A stretch of 64,000 nucleotides of DNA from Flavobacteriaceae bacterium (lineage in GTDB: Bacteria > Bacteroidota > Bacteroidia > Flavobacteriales > Flavobacteriaceae): the NCBI GenBank assembly GCA_021739635.1, contig JAIPBH010000003.1:62001-126000 (forward strand). Reading direction: 5' to 3'. Positions 26,974-35,601 of this stretch are shown piece after piece (position 1 is the first letter of the stretch; each line of letters begins with the position of its first letter). The notes beneath the pieces were generated by a model, which was given only the letters and a program-made list of their open reading frames with translations, made no database searches and was not told the origin of the DNA. The position numbers and the translations under genes were made by a program.

Positions 26974-27975
26974 CTACATAATAATATCCTTCAAAAGGAA
27001 ATAATTATCCTCTTGAGTTTGCAAGGCCGCTCTCAAATGATTAACAAATTCATAAGTATTACAATTTCTGCTTAAAAAGTTATCAATGTAATTACTCTTC
27101 GTGCTTTCTGTGAAGATATTATACAAGTTCCATAAATTGATGTACCCATCATCATCTGCCCTAAAATGTTCATCATCTATGTAGTTTTTGACAATGGTAT
27201 TAATCTGTGAATCTGTGATGTTTAAATCAAACACTCCTTGCTTTTTGTCCTTGCTTAACTGATTATAGATTTTCATCTTTCCTAATATGTGAGCCATCTG
27301 TTCATCGTTAATAATGAAATCCTTTAGAGTGCTCATATTTTCAACATGCTCTTCCTGTTTGTAATTTAAAAACAGTTCTTGCGTTTTAGATTTTAACTCT
27401 TCTACACTACTCACTCTTAAATCATCTTTAAGGCCATCTGTAGCTATACAGAGATTACAGCACACCATATTTTTAAAGCCGATAAAGATTTTAAATTTCT
27501 CGATGCTCTTTTTAGAGAATAGGTTCTGTTCTGAATATGAACGTACACCACCAACCGTGAGATTTAGTTTTTGATTATTGATGTACGCGTGCACATGAGG
27601 TATCTCCATCATAAAGGCTAAACGCTCGTAATAAATGGTTTTCTCGTGTTCTAATAACTCTTTGGCAGGTTTACCTATTGCTGAGGGAATACGTCCTTTT
27701 ATAACATGACTGGTTCTAATGTTAGGCATCATAACCGTACCTTCTGGAAATAGTTCCTGGGTAACAGATCTTACAGCACTTATGAATTCAAAATGTGGTA
27801 TGGTGCTCTCATTATCTTTAGCGAACACGGGAATTACGCAATCCTGCCTTAAATGCGAAAGTGTTACCTCTTGTGTGTTGGCTTCTATAAATTTATTGTT
27901 GTTTGAAATAGACGAAACTATTTCGTGGCTATTTACTATTTCCACCACTTGTTGTGCTGCTGTTGTTAATTCCAT
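26974..27975 (-). CDS. DUF3871 family protein
   Basis: 333 aa. Features I associate with the Bacteroidota DUF3871 family are visible: FIEANT, the CVIPVFAKDNE segment, SHVIKGRIPSAIGKPA, the EKTIYYERLAFMMEIP stretch, LNLTVGGVRSY and IGFKNMVCCNLCIATDG. The biochemical function is unknown; the family recurs in mobile elements of this phylum. The start ATG at 27975 lies inside the upstream ATPase gene (47-base overlap), implying translational coupling. The conserved core begins at about residue 25, so the start is plausible but not certain. Confidence 0.8.
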   Translation of the reverse strand: MELTTAAQQVVEIVNSHEIVSSISNNNKFIEANTQEVTLSHLRQDCVIPVFAKDNESTIPHFEFISAVRSVTQELFPEGTVMMPNIRTSHVIKGRIPSAIGKPAKELLEHEKTIYYERLAFMMEIPHVHAYINNQKLNLTVGGVRSYSEQNLFSKKSIEKFKIFIGFKNMVCCNLCIATDGLKDDLRVSSVEELKSKTQELFLNYKQEEHVENMSTLKDFIINDEQMAHILGKMKIYNQLSKDKKQGVFDLNITDSQINTIVKNYIDDEHFRADDDGYINLWNLYNIFTESTKSNYIDNFLSRNCNTYEFVNHLRAALQTQEDNYFLLKDIIM

Positions 27976-28846
27976 TTTGTTGTATAGATTTTGTGTTAAT
28001 AATTTGTTTGTTGTCTACTATTTGAGCTGTGTTTTCTATTTCAGATTTCCTAGTCATAATAAGAGGGTGTATTTGCTGTTTTAAGCTATTGTACTTCTGA
28101 TATAAATGCCTTAAACCTTCTAGCGTAGTGGTAGCATTAATTTCCTTTTTAACATCATCTAATGAGACGCCTTGATTACACCATGCTTTTAACATCTTAC
28201 CTGTATCACTATTTATAATGAATTCTGGTTTTCCCTGGAATATATTAGTCCGGTCTTTACTGACCTTACACAAATGATTCTCGTTAATAAGCTCAAAGTT
28301 TACGGATAGCTCATACTCAAAGCCTTCAGATGTAATTTCCTTTGTACCGTGCTTGACCACTTTGGATTTACCATTAGAACCCACATCTAATGAGTAATCT
28401 GTTTTACGTCTGGTTGTAGTGATGATGTGACACTTCGACCTAAGGATAGCATCGATGAATTTCTGGTGTCTAGGTTTCACACTAGCCCAATCCTGAAATC
28501 TACCACCTAGTTGCTCATGAATCTGTAAACAGCCACCATCACCTTGCCATTCATGTGTTATGGAATCAATGATAATCACTTCCATATTAGATTTTTCGCA
28601 TGTTTGAATAGCCTCTATGTAACGCTCAGGACTATACGGTGGGTTTAGGTTGAGCACATTGAAGTTGCCCACATCTGAATATAAGGAAGCACTACTGTTC
28701 TCTGTATCTATAACAGCTATTTTAGACCAATCATTGGTCATACCATAAGCTAATTGCAGGGCAGAATAGGTTTTGCCAAATCCTGAGGCACCAGATATCC
28801 CTAAACGTAGTTTTACGTTGTGCCTTTGTGTCTGTTGTAATTGCAT
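27929..28846 (-). CDS. RecA-core AAA ATPase (Sak4-like recombination protein)
   Basis: 305 aa. Walker A is GASGFGKT at 19-26 and Walker B is VIIIDSITHEW around Asp94, followed by a conserved QDWASVKPRHQKF segment and a sensor-like TTTRRKTDY. This is the compact RecA-like ATPase seen in phages and mobile elements, grouped with Sak4 single-strand annealing or recombination mediators. The C-terminal third is variable and overlaps the DUF3871 start. It is likely involved in recombination or replication of the element. The assignment to Sak4 is by pattern recognition only. Confidence 0.75.
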   Translation of the reverse strand: MQLQQTQRHNVKLRLGISGASGFGKTYSALQLAYGMTNDWSKIAVIDTENSSASLYSDVGNFNVLNLNPPYSPERYIEAIQTCEKSNMEVIIIDSITHEWQGDGGCLQIHEQLGGRFQDWASVKPRHQKFIDAILRSKCHIITTTRRKTDYSLDVGSNGKSKVVKHGTKEITSEGFEYELSVNFELINENHLCKVSKDRTNIFQGKPEFIINSDTGKMLKAWCNQGVSLDDVKKEINATTTLEGLRHLYQKYNSLKQQIHPLIMTRKSEIENTAQIVDNKQIINTKSIQQNGINNSSTTSGGNSK

Positions 28847-28895
28847 AATTTTAATTGTTTTAGTTAATACATATATGTTTGTCTATAGGAAAAAA

Positions 28896-28927
28896 AAAGA
28901 GCCTATCACATAAGTAATAAGCTCTTT
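28896..28927 (-). terminator. Intrinsic terminator between the 28956 gene and the ATPase gene
   Basis: The minus strand shows AAAGAGC paired with GCTCTTT over a loop of about 18 bases, then a run of T (28890-28898 as A on plus). It could attenuate read-through into the ATPase operon. Confidence 0.6.
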
Positions 28928-28955
28928 AAAAGTGTTGAAAGTGCTGAAAGTGCAA

Positions 28956-29297
28956 CTAATAGACACTAGTTTCTTTAACAACTTGCTCTTCCATTTCTAA
29001 AGCAGGATCCACATATTCCCAACGGTGAGAAAGCTCAATGATTTCACCAGTTTCCTCAATGGTGTATTCATATGGAAGTGTTTCCACTTTTCTAATGGTG
29101 CCCTCAAATTCCATCCCAATTAATGAGGATGCAGTTTTCTCATCAAAGGTTGTTGCTACAAAAGCGGTTTTCGCTGTGAAATACACTCTACCTGTCTTCT
29201 TACTCTTAACAGATACAGCGCCAGATTGAACGATTAAGCCATAAAATTCTTCTCCTTTTGAATTTTCAGCCTTTTTAATTTCTTTTACTGTTACCAT
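28956..29297 (-). CDS. Small hypothetical protein, possible OB-fold-like DNA-binding accessory
   Basis: 113 aa from ATG at 29297; not a family I can name. The N-terminal 60 residues alternate hydrophobic and polar positions as in a small beta-barrel, with many Lys residues (SVKSKKTGRVYF). The C-terminal 30 are acidic, ending EEQVVKETSVY. Small barrels with acidic tails resemble single-strand DNA-binding proteins, and the RecA-like ATPase gene follows, but this is inference. It has a long upstream region (29298-29892) with duplicated motifs and a leader hairpin. Confidence 0.6.
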   Translation of the reverse strand: MVTVKEIKKAENSKGEEFYGLIVQSGAVSVKSKKTGRVYFTAKTAFVATTFDEKTASSLIGMEFEGTIRKVETLPYEYTIEETGEIIELSHRWEYVDPALEMEEQVVKETSVY

Positions 29298-29892
29298 AAT
29301 TAAATAATTTTAGTTAACGCAGTTTTATTAAAGGGGAACAACCCCCACCTGCTAATGTTTAAGTGGGGTTGCGGCTGGGAGTAAGCTTCCATCTCTAACA
29401 TAAAAAGTTAGAAAAAAATCAAAAAATAATTTTTTTAGTTATGCCTAAATAGACCCATATGCTGAAGTTATTGCTATATATTATAAGAGTATAAATCAAT
29501 ACCCCTAATTGGAAGATGTAAAAATGGTGCTATTTGTATTGCAACTCTTTTACATCACATAAATTAAATTATAACTTTAATGGTTAATGTTTTTAGCTGT
29601 GATTTAAATTACAAAAACCGGATAAAATTACTCCAGAGAAGCATTTAATGCTATATTAATTGTTCAAAATTCGCAATTTTAAATCGCTCTAAAAAGTGTC
29701 AAAAATGGTGCTATGTGGATACCCCTTTATTTTCTCACATGAATTAAATTAGAATTAATAACCTAAAAAGTTAATGTTTAGAAGTGTAAACTTTTTTAAT
29801 GAATATCATATTTGTTCTTCTGAAGGAGCTTCTGATTCAATTTAAAAGGGGTCAAAGAGGCTTATTTTAGTAGTAGTTTTTTAATATCTATT
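29298..29892. other. Long intergenic region with leader hairpin and duplicated module
   Basis: 595 bases without a credible gene. Next to the 28956 gene start an imperfect GC-rich stem (CAACCCCCAC at 29339-29348 with GTGGGGTTG at 29363-29371) would form in its mRNA leader. Further right a module beginning AAAATGGTGCTAT and continuing to CACATRAATTAAATTA and TTAATGTTT occurs twice, at about 29521-29600 and 29702-29790, 181 bp apart. The terminator of the restriction operon should also be here, but no strong hairpin is evident. Confidence 0.55.
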
Positions 29893-30657
29893 TTACCAAG
29901 AGCGTGACTCAACTATAACACCGTCTTTAACTATTATATAATCCAAGAAATCGAGCTTATATTTTCCAGAAGGAGCTGGCTGACCATCAATAAGAACTTG
30001 ATCTCCCTCACAATAATCAACATTACTCTGTTGTTCAATTACGATAGAAACCCCTCTAGAAATTTTATAACCATATAGATAAAATATTTTTTTTATTTTA
30101 CTATCACTTATAACATATTTAAAATTTCTTAATTTTGAATAATATTGACCATCTTCAGGTATACTTCCATTTATTGTTACTTCCATTCCCTCCTTAGTCA
30201 TCATACTTGCTCCACGATATACTTCTAAACTATTCCCTCCTAAAAGTTTATCAGTGGTTACATTTAGCTTTGTATTAATAACAGATAGTAGATATTTTTT
30301 AACATCTAAATCTGGAATCACATTTGCATCAGCTAAAGTAAAAAGATCCCTATCTGGTAAACCATCATATTTTAAAATCATTACAGCTTTGTCAAAAAAA
30401 GCTTGGTTTAGTAAAATTTGATCAGTAATTCTATCTATTTTAATTGATCTAGCTGCTGGATAATATTTCCACTTTCCCATTTTTACCTGACCATTTAAAG
30501 ACATAACTAAATCACCATCTCGCTCGAAAATAAATGTTTGTTGATTTCCTTCTTCATCAATAAGTACCCATTTTTTTTCTACAAACATTTCTATATTATC
30601 CAGTTTCTCACTAAATCGAGATAACCTATTAACCAAGTTTTTTATGTAGAGTTTCAT
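29893..30657 (-). CDS. Uncharacterised protein at the 3' end of the type I RM operon
   Basis: 254 aa from ATG at 30657, only 2 bases after the hsdR stop, so certainly part of the operon. There is no signal peptide or membrane segment. The N-terminal 100 residues hold a beta-rich module around FIFERDGDLVMSLNG and VKMGKWKYYP. The C-terminal half shows two related modules: EVTINGSIPEDGQYYS...YVISDSKI at about residues 155-190 and QVLIDGQPAPSGKYKL...YIIVKDGVI at about 220-250, sharing the pattern xVxI(N/D)GxxPxxGxY then a YxIVxDxxI strand. I know similar hypothetical proteins in Bacteroidota but no function. Confidence 0.8.
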   Translation of the reverse strand: MKLYIKNLVNRLSRFSEKLDNIEMFVEKKWVLIDEEGNQQTFIFERDGDLVMSLNGQVKMGKWKYYPAARSIKIDRITDQILLNQAFFDKAVMILKYDGLPDRDLFTLADANVIPDLDVKKYLLSVINTKLNVTTDKLLGGNSLEVYRGASMMTKEGMEVTINGSIPEDGQYYSKLRNFKYVISDSKIKKIFYLYGYKISRGVSIVIEQQSNVDYCEGDQVLIDGQPAPSGKYKLDFLDYIIVKDGVIVESRSW

Positions 30658-30659
30658 GT

Positions 30660-33600
30660 TTAATAATCTTTAGTTAAAACTTCTGCCAAGGCTTCACTTT
30701 GTTCTAGCACTCTGTCTGCTTCCATACGTGCTAAATCTGGTGGGTAACCATACCTAATTAATATTTTACGTACTGTTACTCTTAATTTAGCTCTGACATC
30801 ACTTCTTTTGCTCCAATCAACTGTAGCATTTTTACGAATAATATCTACAATATGATGAATGAGCTCCTTCATTTTATCATCATCGAGCATTTTGGTAGAA
30901 TCATTTTGGGAAAGCACGCTATAAAAGGCATATTCTTCATCTGTTAATCCCAATTCGCCTGCCTTATTATCTTCCAATTTCATTTCACGAGCTATAGCTG
31001 AAAGTTCCTCTAGAACCTGAGCACTATCTATCTGATTATTATGGTATTTCTTTACCACGCCTTCAATCATTTCTGAAAACTTTTTAGCTTGTGATATATT
31101 CTTCGTTTTTCTTATTCTAATATCATCTGTCAGTAGCTTTTTTAATAATTCAAAAGCTACGTTCTTTTGTTTCATGTTTTTAACTTCCAACAAAAACTCA
31201 TCAGATAAAATACCTACAGAAGGTGCTTTAATACCTGCTGCTTCAAAAACATCAATCACGCCATCACTACTTAGCACACCATCAACAATTTGCTTAATAG
31301 CTGTATCTACTTCATAGTCTGATTTTGCACCAGAAGGTGTGAACTTATTAATTCTAGCTTTTACTGCCTGAAAGAAGGCCACATCATCTTTGATTGCATC
31401 AGCCTCAAAACTAGGAATTGACATTGCGAACAATTTAGAAAGGGCTATAATTTCTTTTAAGAACCTATCTTTTAAATTATCATTAGCTAATATGAAGTTT
31501 TGTGCTCCTAATAAAATCTGTAGTTTTATGTTAGTTTCTGCTTTAAAATATGCTTTGTAGTCATAGTTGTGGAACATTTGTTCTACAATTTCAAATTTTT
31601 CCTCCATAAGAGCTCTAGCCTCACTGATATCAACAAAAGCTTTACCTTCTCCACCACTTTGTAAATAGGTAGCCATAGCACTGCGTAATTCTTGACCTAT
31701 TCCTATGTAATCAACAATAAGTCCTCCTGGTTTGTCTTTATAAACTCTATTAACACGAGCTATTGCCTGCATTAAATTCGCTCCCTGCATTCTTTTATCA
31801 ATATACATAGTATGCATACTTGGAGCATCAAACCCTGTGAGCCACATATCACGCACAATAACTAGTTTTAGCTCATCATTGGGGTCTTTCATTCTAATGG
31901 CCAAATCTTTACGCTGTTGCTTTGTGGTATGGTGTGGTTGAAAGCTTTCAGGATCATCTGAAGAACTAGTCATGATTAGTTTAATAGTTCCCTTGTCTAA
32001 ATCATCACTATGCCATTCTGATCTTAATGCTATTAATTGAGCATATAAATCCACACAAATCTGTCTGGTCATACCTACAATCATAGCTTTGCCTTCAAAT
32101 ACTTGCTGTCTAGCTTCAAAATGAGATACTATATCTGTTGCAACATCTTTTAATCTGTCTGGATGTCCAACAATAGCATTAATAGTTGCATTTTTCTTTT
32201 TAGATTTTTCTAATTGATCTTCTGTCGCACCTGAAATTTCATCAACTAAAGTGTCTATTTCACTACCAAGTTTTGGGTCTAATTTAATTTTTACCAGACG
32301 TGATTCGTAACTAATAGGTACCGTTGCACCATCATCAACTGCTTGTTTGATATCGTACACATCAATATAATCTCCAAACACTGCTGGTGTGGATTTATCT
32401 TCCTTCTCAATAGGTGTTCCAGTGAAGCCAATATAAGAGGCATTAGGTAACGCATCACGCAGATATTTGGCATTTCCATAACGAATTTCAGAACCTTCCT
32501 CTAACTCCACTATTCTGCCTTTAAAGCCATATTGACTGCGATGTGCTTCATCAGCAACCACAACTATATTAGTTCTATCGGAAAGCGTATCATATACGTT
32601 ACCTTCCTCTGGACTGAATTTTTGTATGGTAGTAAAAATAACACCACCACCTGATACTTTTAATAATTCTTTTATATGCTCTCTACTGGTTGCTTGAACA
32701 GGTGTTTGTCTTAATAACCCAACACAATTGCCAAAAGTTCCAAATAACTGATCGTCTAAGTCGTTTCTATCTGTTAAAATAACTATGGTTGGGTTTTTCA
32801 TTTGTGGATGCGTGATAATTTGTCCACTATAAAACACCATGGATAATGATTTTCCAGAACCTTGTGTATGCCAAACTACCCCTACTTTTCTATCACCTTC
32901 TGTGCTATGGGTTGCTCTTATGGTTTGTTCTACTGCCTTTTGTACAGCATAATATTGATGATAGGCTGCTACCTTTTTTACTTTAGAAATAGATACTAAG
33001 CCTGTTGCGTCATTTTTCTTTTCTTCCGCTTCAAACACTGTGCAATACCTAATTAAATAAAGTAGCACTTGTTTTGTTAGCATATGCTCTGTAAGCACTT
33101 GTAATTCTGTTTGTACTCCTGATTGGTCTTCCCCAGGAGCTTTCCAAGTTAAAAAGCGTGTGAATGGAGCTGATAAACTAGAAGTTTTAGCATCTATTCC
33201 ATCTGAAATAACACATAAGGCATTATAATAAAAAATGCTCGGTACTGCTTTTTTATAATTTTGAATTTGTGTGAATGCTTTACGAACCGTTGCTTTCTCA
33301 TCCGTAGCATTTTTGAGTTCTACCACTACCAGAGGTAAGCCATTGATGTAAATAACAACATCTAAACGTTTCTCTATATTGTTTTCTTTAATAACCAGTT
33401 GATTAACTACCCAAAAGCTATTATTATCTGGATTGTCAATATCCAATAGCTTTACATTAATACCTTTAGTATCGCCATCTTTTGTGTATTCAACTGTTAC
33501 GCCATTAGTAAGTAATGTATGGAAACGCTCGTTGTTTTCCATAATATCCTGTGTACCCAGATTAAGTACTTTTTGATACGCTTCTGTTTGGGCAGTATTA

Positions 33601-33782
33601 GGTAGTTCAGGATTTAACTTTTGTAAAGCATCTTTAAATTGCTTTTCTAAAACAACGCTCTCAAAACTTTCACGTTCCGGATTATCAGTATAAGGAGCAA
33701 TGTCTGGACCATAATGATAGGTGTATCCCTGAGCAACTAATTGATCAATAAATGCTAATTCTATGGAGTTTTCGTTGAGCAT
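30660..33782 (-). CDS. hsdR: Type I restriction endonuclease subunit R
   Basis: 1040 aa, full family length. The N-terminal nuclease PD-(D/E)xK site reads Asp141 ... VVVELK (Glu155, Lys157) plus the downstream QIQNY motif. The SF2 translocase has Walker A TQGSGKS at 306-312 and the DEAH box at 411-414, then LVIVRDMWLTGFDAPSMHT and QAIARVNR helicase motifs. The C-terminal helical region binds the methylase complex. It cleaves unmodified DNA after ATP-driven translocation. It starts 12 bases after the DUF262 gene stop. Confidence 0.96.
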   Translation of the reverse strand: MLNENSIELAFIDQLVAQGYTYHYGPDIAPYTDNPERESFESVVLEKQFKDALQKLNPELPNTAQTEAYQKVLNLGTQDIMENNERFHTLLTNGVTVEYTKDGDTKGINVKLLDIDNPDNNSFWVVNQLVIKENNIEKRLDVVIYINGLPLVVVELKNATDEKATVRKAFTQIQNYKKAVPSIFYYNALCVISDGIDAKTSSLSAPFTRFLTWKAPGEDQSGVQTELQVLTEHMLTKQVLLYLIRYCTVFEAEEKKNDATGLVSISKVKKVAAYHQYYAVQKAVEQTIRATHSTEGDRKVGVVWHTQGSGKSLSMVFYSGQIITHPQMKNPTIVILTDRNDLDDQLFGTFGNCVGLLRQTPVQATSREHIKELLKVSGGGVIFTTIQKFSPEEGNVYDTLSDRTNIVVVADEAHRSQYGFKGRIVELEEGSEIRYGNAKYLRDALPNASYIGFTGTPIEKEDKSTPAVFGDYIDVYDIKQAVDDGATVPISYESRLVKIKLDPKLGSEIDTLVDEISGATEDQLEKSKKKNATINAIVGHPDRLKDVATDIVSHFEARQQVFEGKAMIVGMTRQICVDLYAQLIALRSEWHSDDLDKGTIKLIMTSSSDDPESFQPHHTTKQQRKDLAIRMKDPNDELKLVIVRDMWLTGFDAPSMHTMYIDKRMQGANLMQAIARVNRVYKDKPGGLIVDYIGIGQELRSAMATYLQSGGEGKAFVDISEARALMEEKFEIVEQMFHNYDYKAYFKAETNIKLQILLGAQNFILANDNLKDRFLKEIIALSKLFAMSIPSFEADAIKDDVAFFQAVKARINKFTPSGAKSDYEVDTAIKQIVDGVLSSDGVIDVFEAAGIKAPSVGILSDEFLLEVKNMKQKNVAFELLKKLLTDDIRIRKTKNISQAKKFSEMIEGVVKKYHNNQIDSAQVLEELSAIAREMKLEDNKAGELGLTDEEYAFYSVLSQNDSTKMLDDDKMKELIHHIVDIIRKNATVDWSKRSDVRAKLRVTVRKILIRYGYPPDLARMEADRVLEQSEALAEVLTKDY

Positions 33783-33794
33783 GAAGTATAAATG

Positions 33795-35582
33795 TTACAA
33801 ATTGTAATGTGATTTAATACTATTTATCAAATTAGTGTGATTGTTTTTTAATTCCTCAATTGTCCATTGTGGTTTTTGCATAACTTTTAATGAATTTGGA
33901 AAAGATTCTATACTTGATTTAAAATATTTATCTTTTTTGTCTTTAAAGTCTAACCTTCCTTGCCCTGAATTTTTTCGACGACTTATGAGCACTAAATTAC
34001 CTAATTTATGTGTCCATTCTTCTCTTTCATCTATTGTGAAATCTTTTACCCATTGGCTAGAAGCTTCTGGATTTTGAGGTAATACGTGTTCAACAGACAT
34101 TTCATTATAAGAATTACGCTTTTCTTGATATAATGGTTTATCCAATAAAAAATCAACCTTTCTCAGAATATACCGAGCAAAACGCCTTCCATATATAGTA
34201 TTTTTGTCTAAATCTGAAAGAAACTGAACAGAATCAAAATCAAAAACTGAAGAATTAAATAAATCATTTATTTTATTATCGATAGATGTGTTTTCCAAAG
34301 ATGAAGCTTCTTCAATTTTTTTAATAATTGCATTCATTGCCTCTATTCTAGTAGTTGGAGTTTCTCTACCAATCCAATCACCTGAAAATTTATTATCAAG
34401 TAATTTTAAAAATTCTAGTATTTTATTCTCATTAAAATGCTTACGATATGCTAATAATGGTGGAATCCATATGTCAGATAAAGCTGTATCCTGCATAACA
34501 CTTATCAGGTTATCAAAAGCCCAATTATTACCTATATGGTAATTATTTCTGCTAAAAACAGCATCAAAATGTTCTTTGTAAGTTTTAATTATATCGAATG
34601 TGGCATCACCTTTTGTTAAAAGTGGTGTTACGCTTTCATATTTTTTTGTGCTTTGATTGAATTTCTTTGGCTTATAAATATTATCCTCAAACTCTTTTAA
34701 CAAATTATTACGTGCTTTTTCCTTGACTAAAATAGTTCTGATATACGAGAGAAATTGATCAAAATCCTCACCCAACTCGCCTTCTAGTTCCTCCCAAAAC
34801 TTAGCATACTCAGCCTGTTTTTTAGGAGTGCTAACTTCTTTTAAATTTTGAGCTTTTAAAATATCACTATTTCGTAATTTAATCCCTCTGTCATTTAATA
34901 CTGTAAATAACCTGAAAGCATCTTCTAACTCGCTACTTGCAACATAAACTAATATAACGAATTGACGTAAATAGGGAAAAAACGTATTGATATTTAAATT
35001 GTCTTCATTTTCAAACCATCTATTTATTATTAAAATGGCATTTGCCATGTTGCGAATAGAGACATCCTTAGATGATTCTGACAAGGTTTGTAACTCATTC
35101 GTTTTTAAGGTACCTCCTTCTTCTTTTATATAATTCGTAATAAACTCTTCAACATCAGATCGAATAGCAAATTCAATACGTAAACGCTCTGGGATTCCAT
35201 CATATGGATTGCCTTCCTGAAAAATAGCTTTTGCACAAGTGGTTTTTAATCTTTTATCTTTTGCTAAATCCCTTACAACAGCTTGTAAAATGTATAATGT
35301 GGTTAAACGCTGTTGTCCATCTAATACGGCATTTTCTTGATATGTAGTACCATTAAAATCTTTGTCCTGCGTATGTAAAACCAGTGAGCCTAAAAAATAT
35401 TGACTATCTGGAGTATTAACTGCAGCATGAGAAATGTCATCCAACAAAGTACTTATTTGATCCTCACCCCAAACATATGGTCTTTGGTAATCTGGAATAT
35501 TAAACCACATATCTTCAGCAAATACTTCTTTTATTGTGATTTTGTTGGTTGAAATTTGCTTTCCTTGAACTTCTATTGCCAT
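33795..35582 (-). CDS. DUF262/DUF1524 protein (GmrSD-like) embedded in the hsd operon
   Basis: 595 aa. The N-terminal DUF262 (ParB-like nucleotide-utilising fold) shows IPDYQRPYVWGEDQI, then FLGSLVL and the hallmark DGQQR at 88-92. The C-terminal DUF1524 HNH-type nuclease has SVEHVLPQNP with His499 and a following KLGNLVLIS stretch, and looks intact. GmrSD-type enzymes restrict modified DNA using NTP; related two-domain proteins occur in other defence loci. It lies 19 bases after hsdS and 12 before hsdR, so it is co-expressed with the methylase. Whether it restricts modified phage DNA or guards the RM system is unknown. Confidence 0.9.
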   Translation of the reverse strand: MAIEVQGKQISTNKITIKEVFAEDMWFNIPDYQRPYVWGEDQISTLLDDISHAAVNTPDSQYFLGSLVLHTQDKDFNGTTYQENAVLDGQQRLTTLYILQAVVRDLAKDKRLKTTCAKAIFQEGNPYDGIPERLRIEFAIRSDVEEFITNYIKEEGGTLKTNELQTLSESSKDVSIRNMANAILIINRWFENEDNLNINTFFPYLRQFVILVYVASSELEDAFRLFTVLNDRGIKLRNSDILKAQNLKEVSTPKKQAEYAKFWEELEGELGEDFDQFLSYIRTILVKEKARNNLLKEFEDNIYKPKKFNQSTKKYESVTPLLTKGDATFDIIKTYKEHFDAVFSRNNYHIGNNWAFDNLISVMQDTALSDIWIPPLLAYRKHFNENKILEFLKLLDNKFSGDWIGRETPTTRIEAMNAIIKKIEEASSLENTSIDNKINDLFNSSVFDFDSVQFLSDLDKNTIYGRRFARYILRKVDFLLDKPLYQEKRNSYNEMSVEHVLPQNPEASSQWVKDFTIDEREEWTHKLGNLVLISRRKNSGQGRLDFKDKKDKYFKSSIESFPNSLKVMQKPQWTIEELKNNHTNLINSIKSHYNL

Positions 35583-35601
35583 AATTTTAATTTATTATTT
35601 T

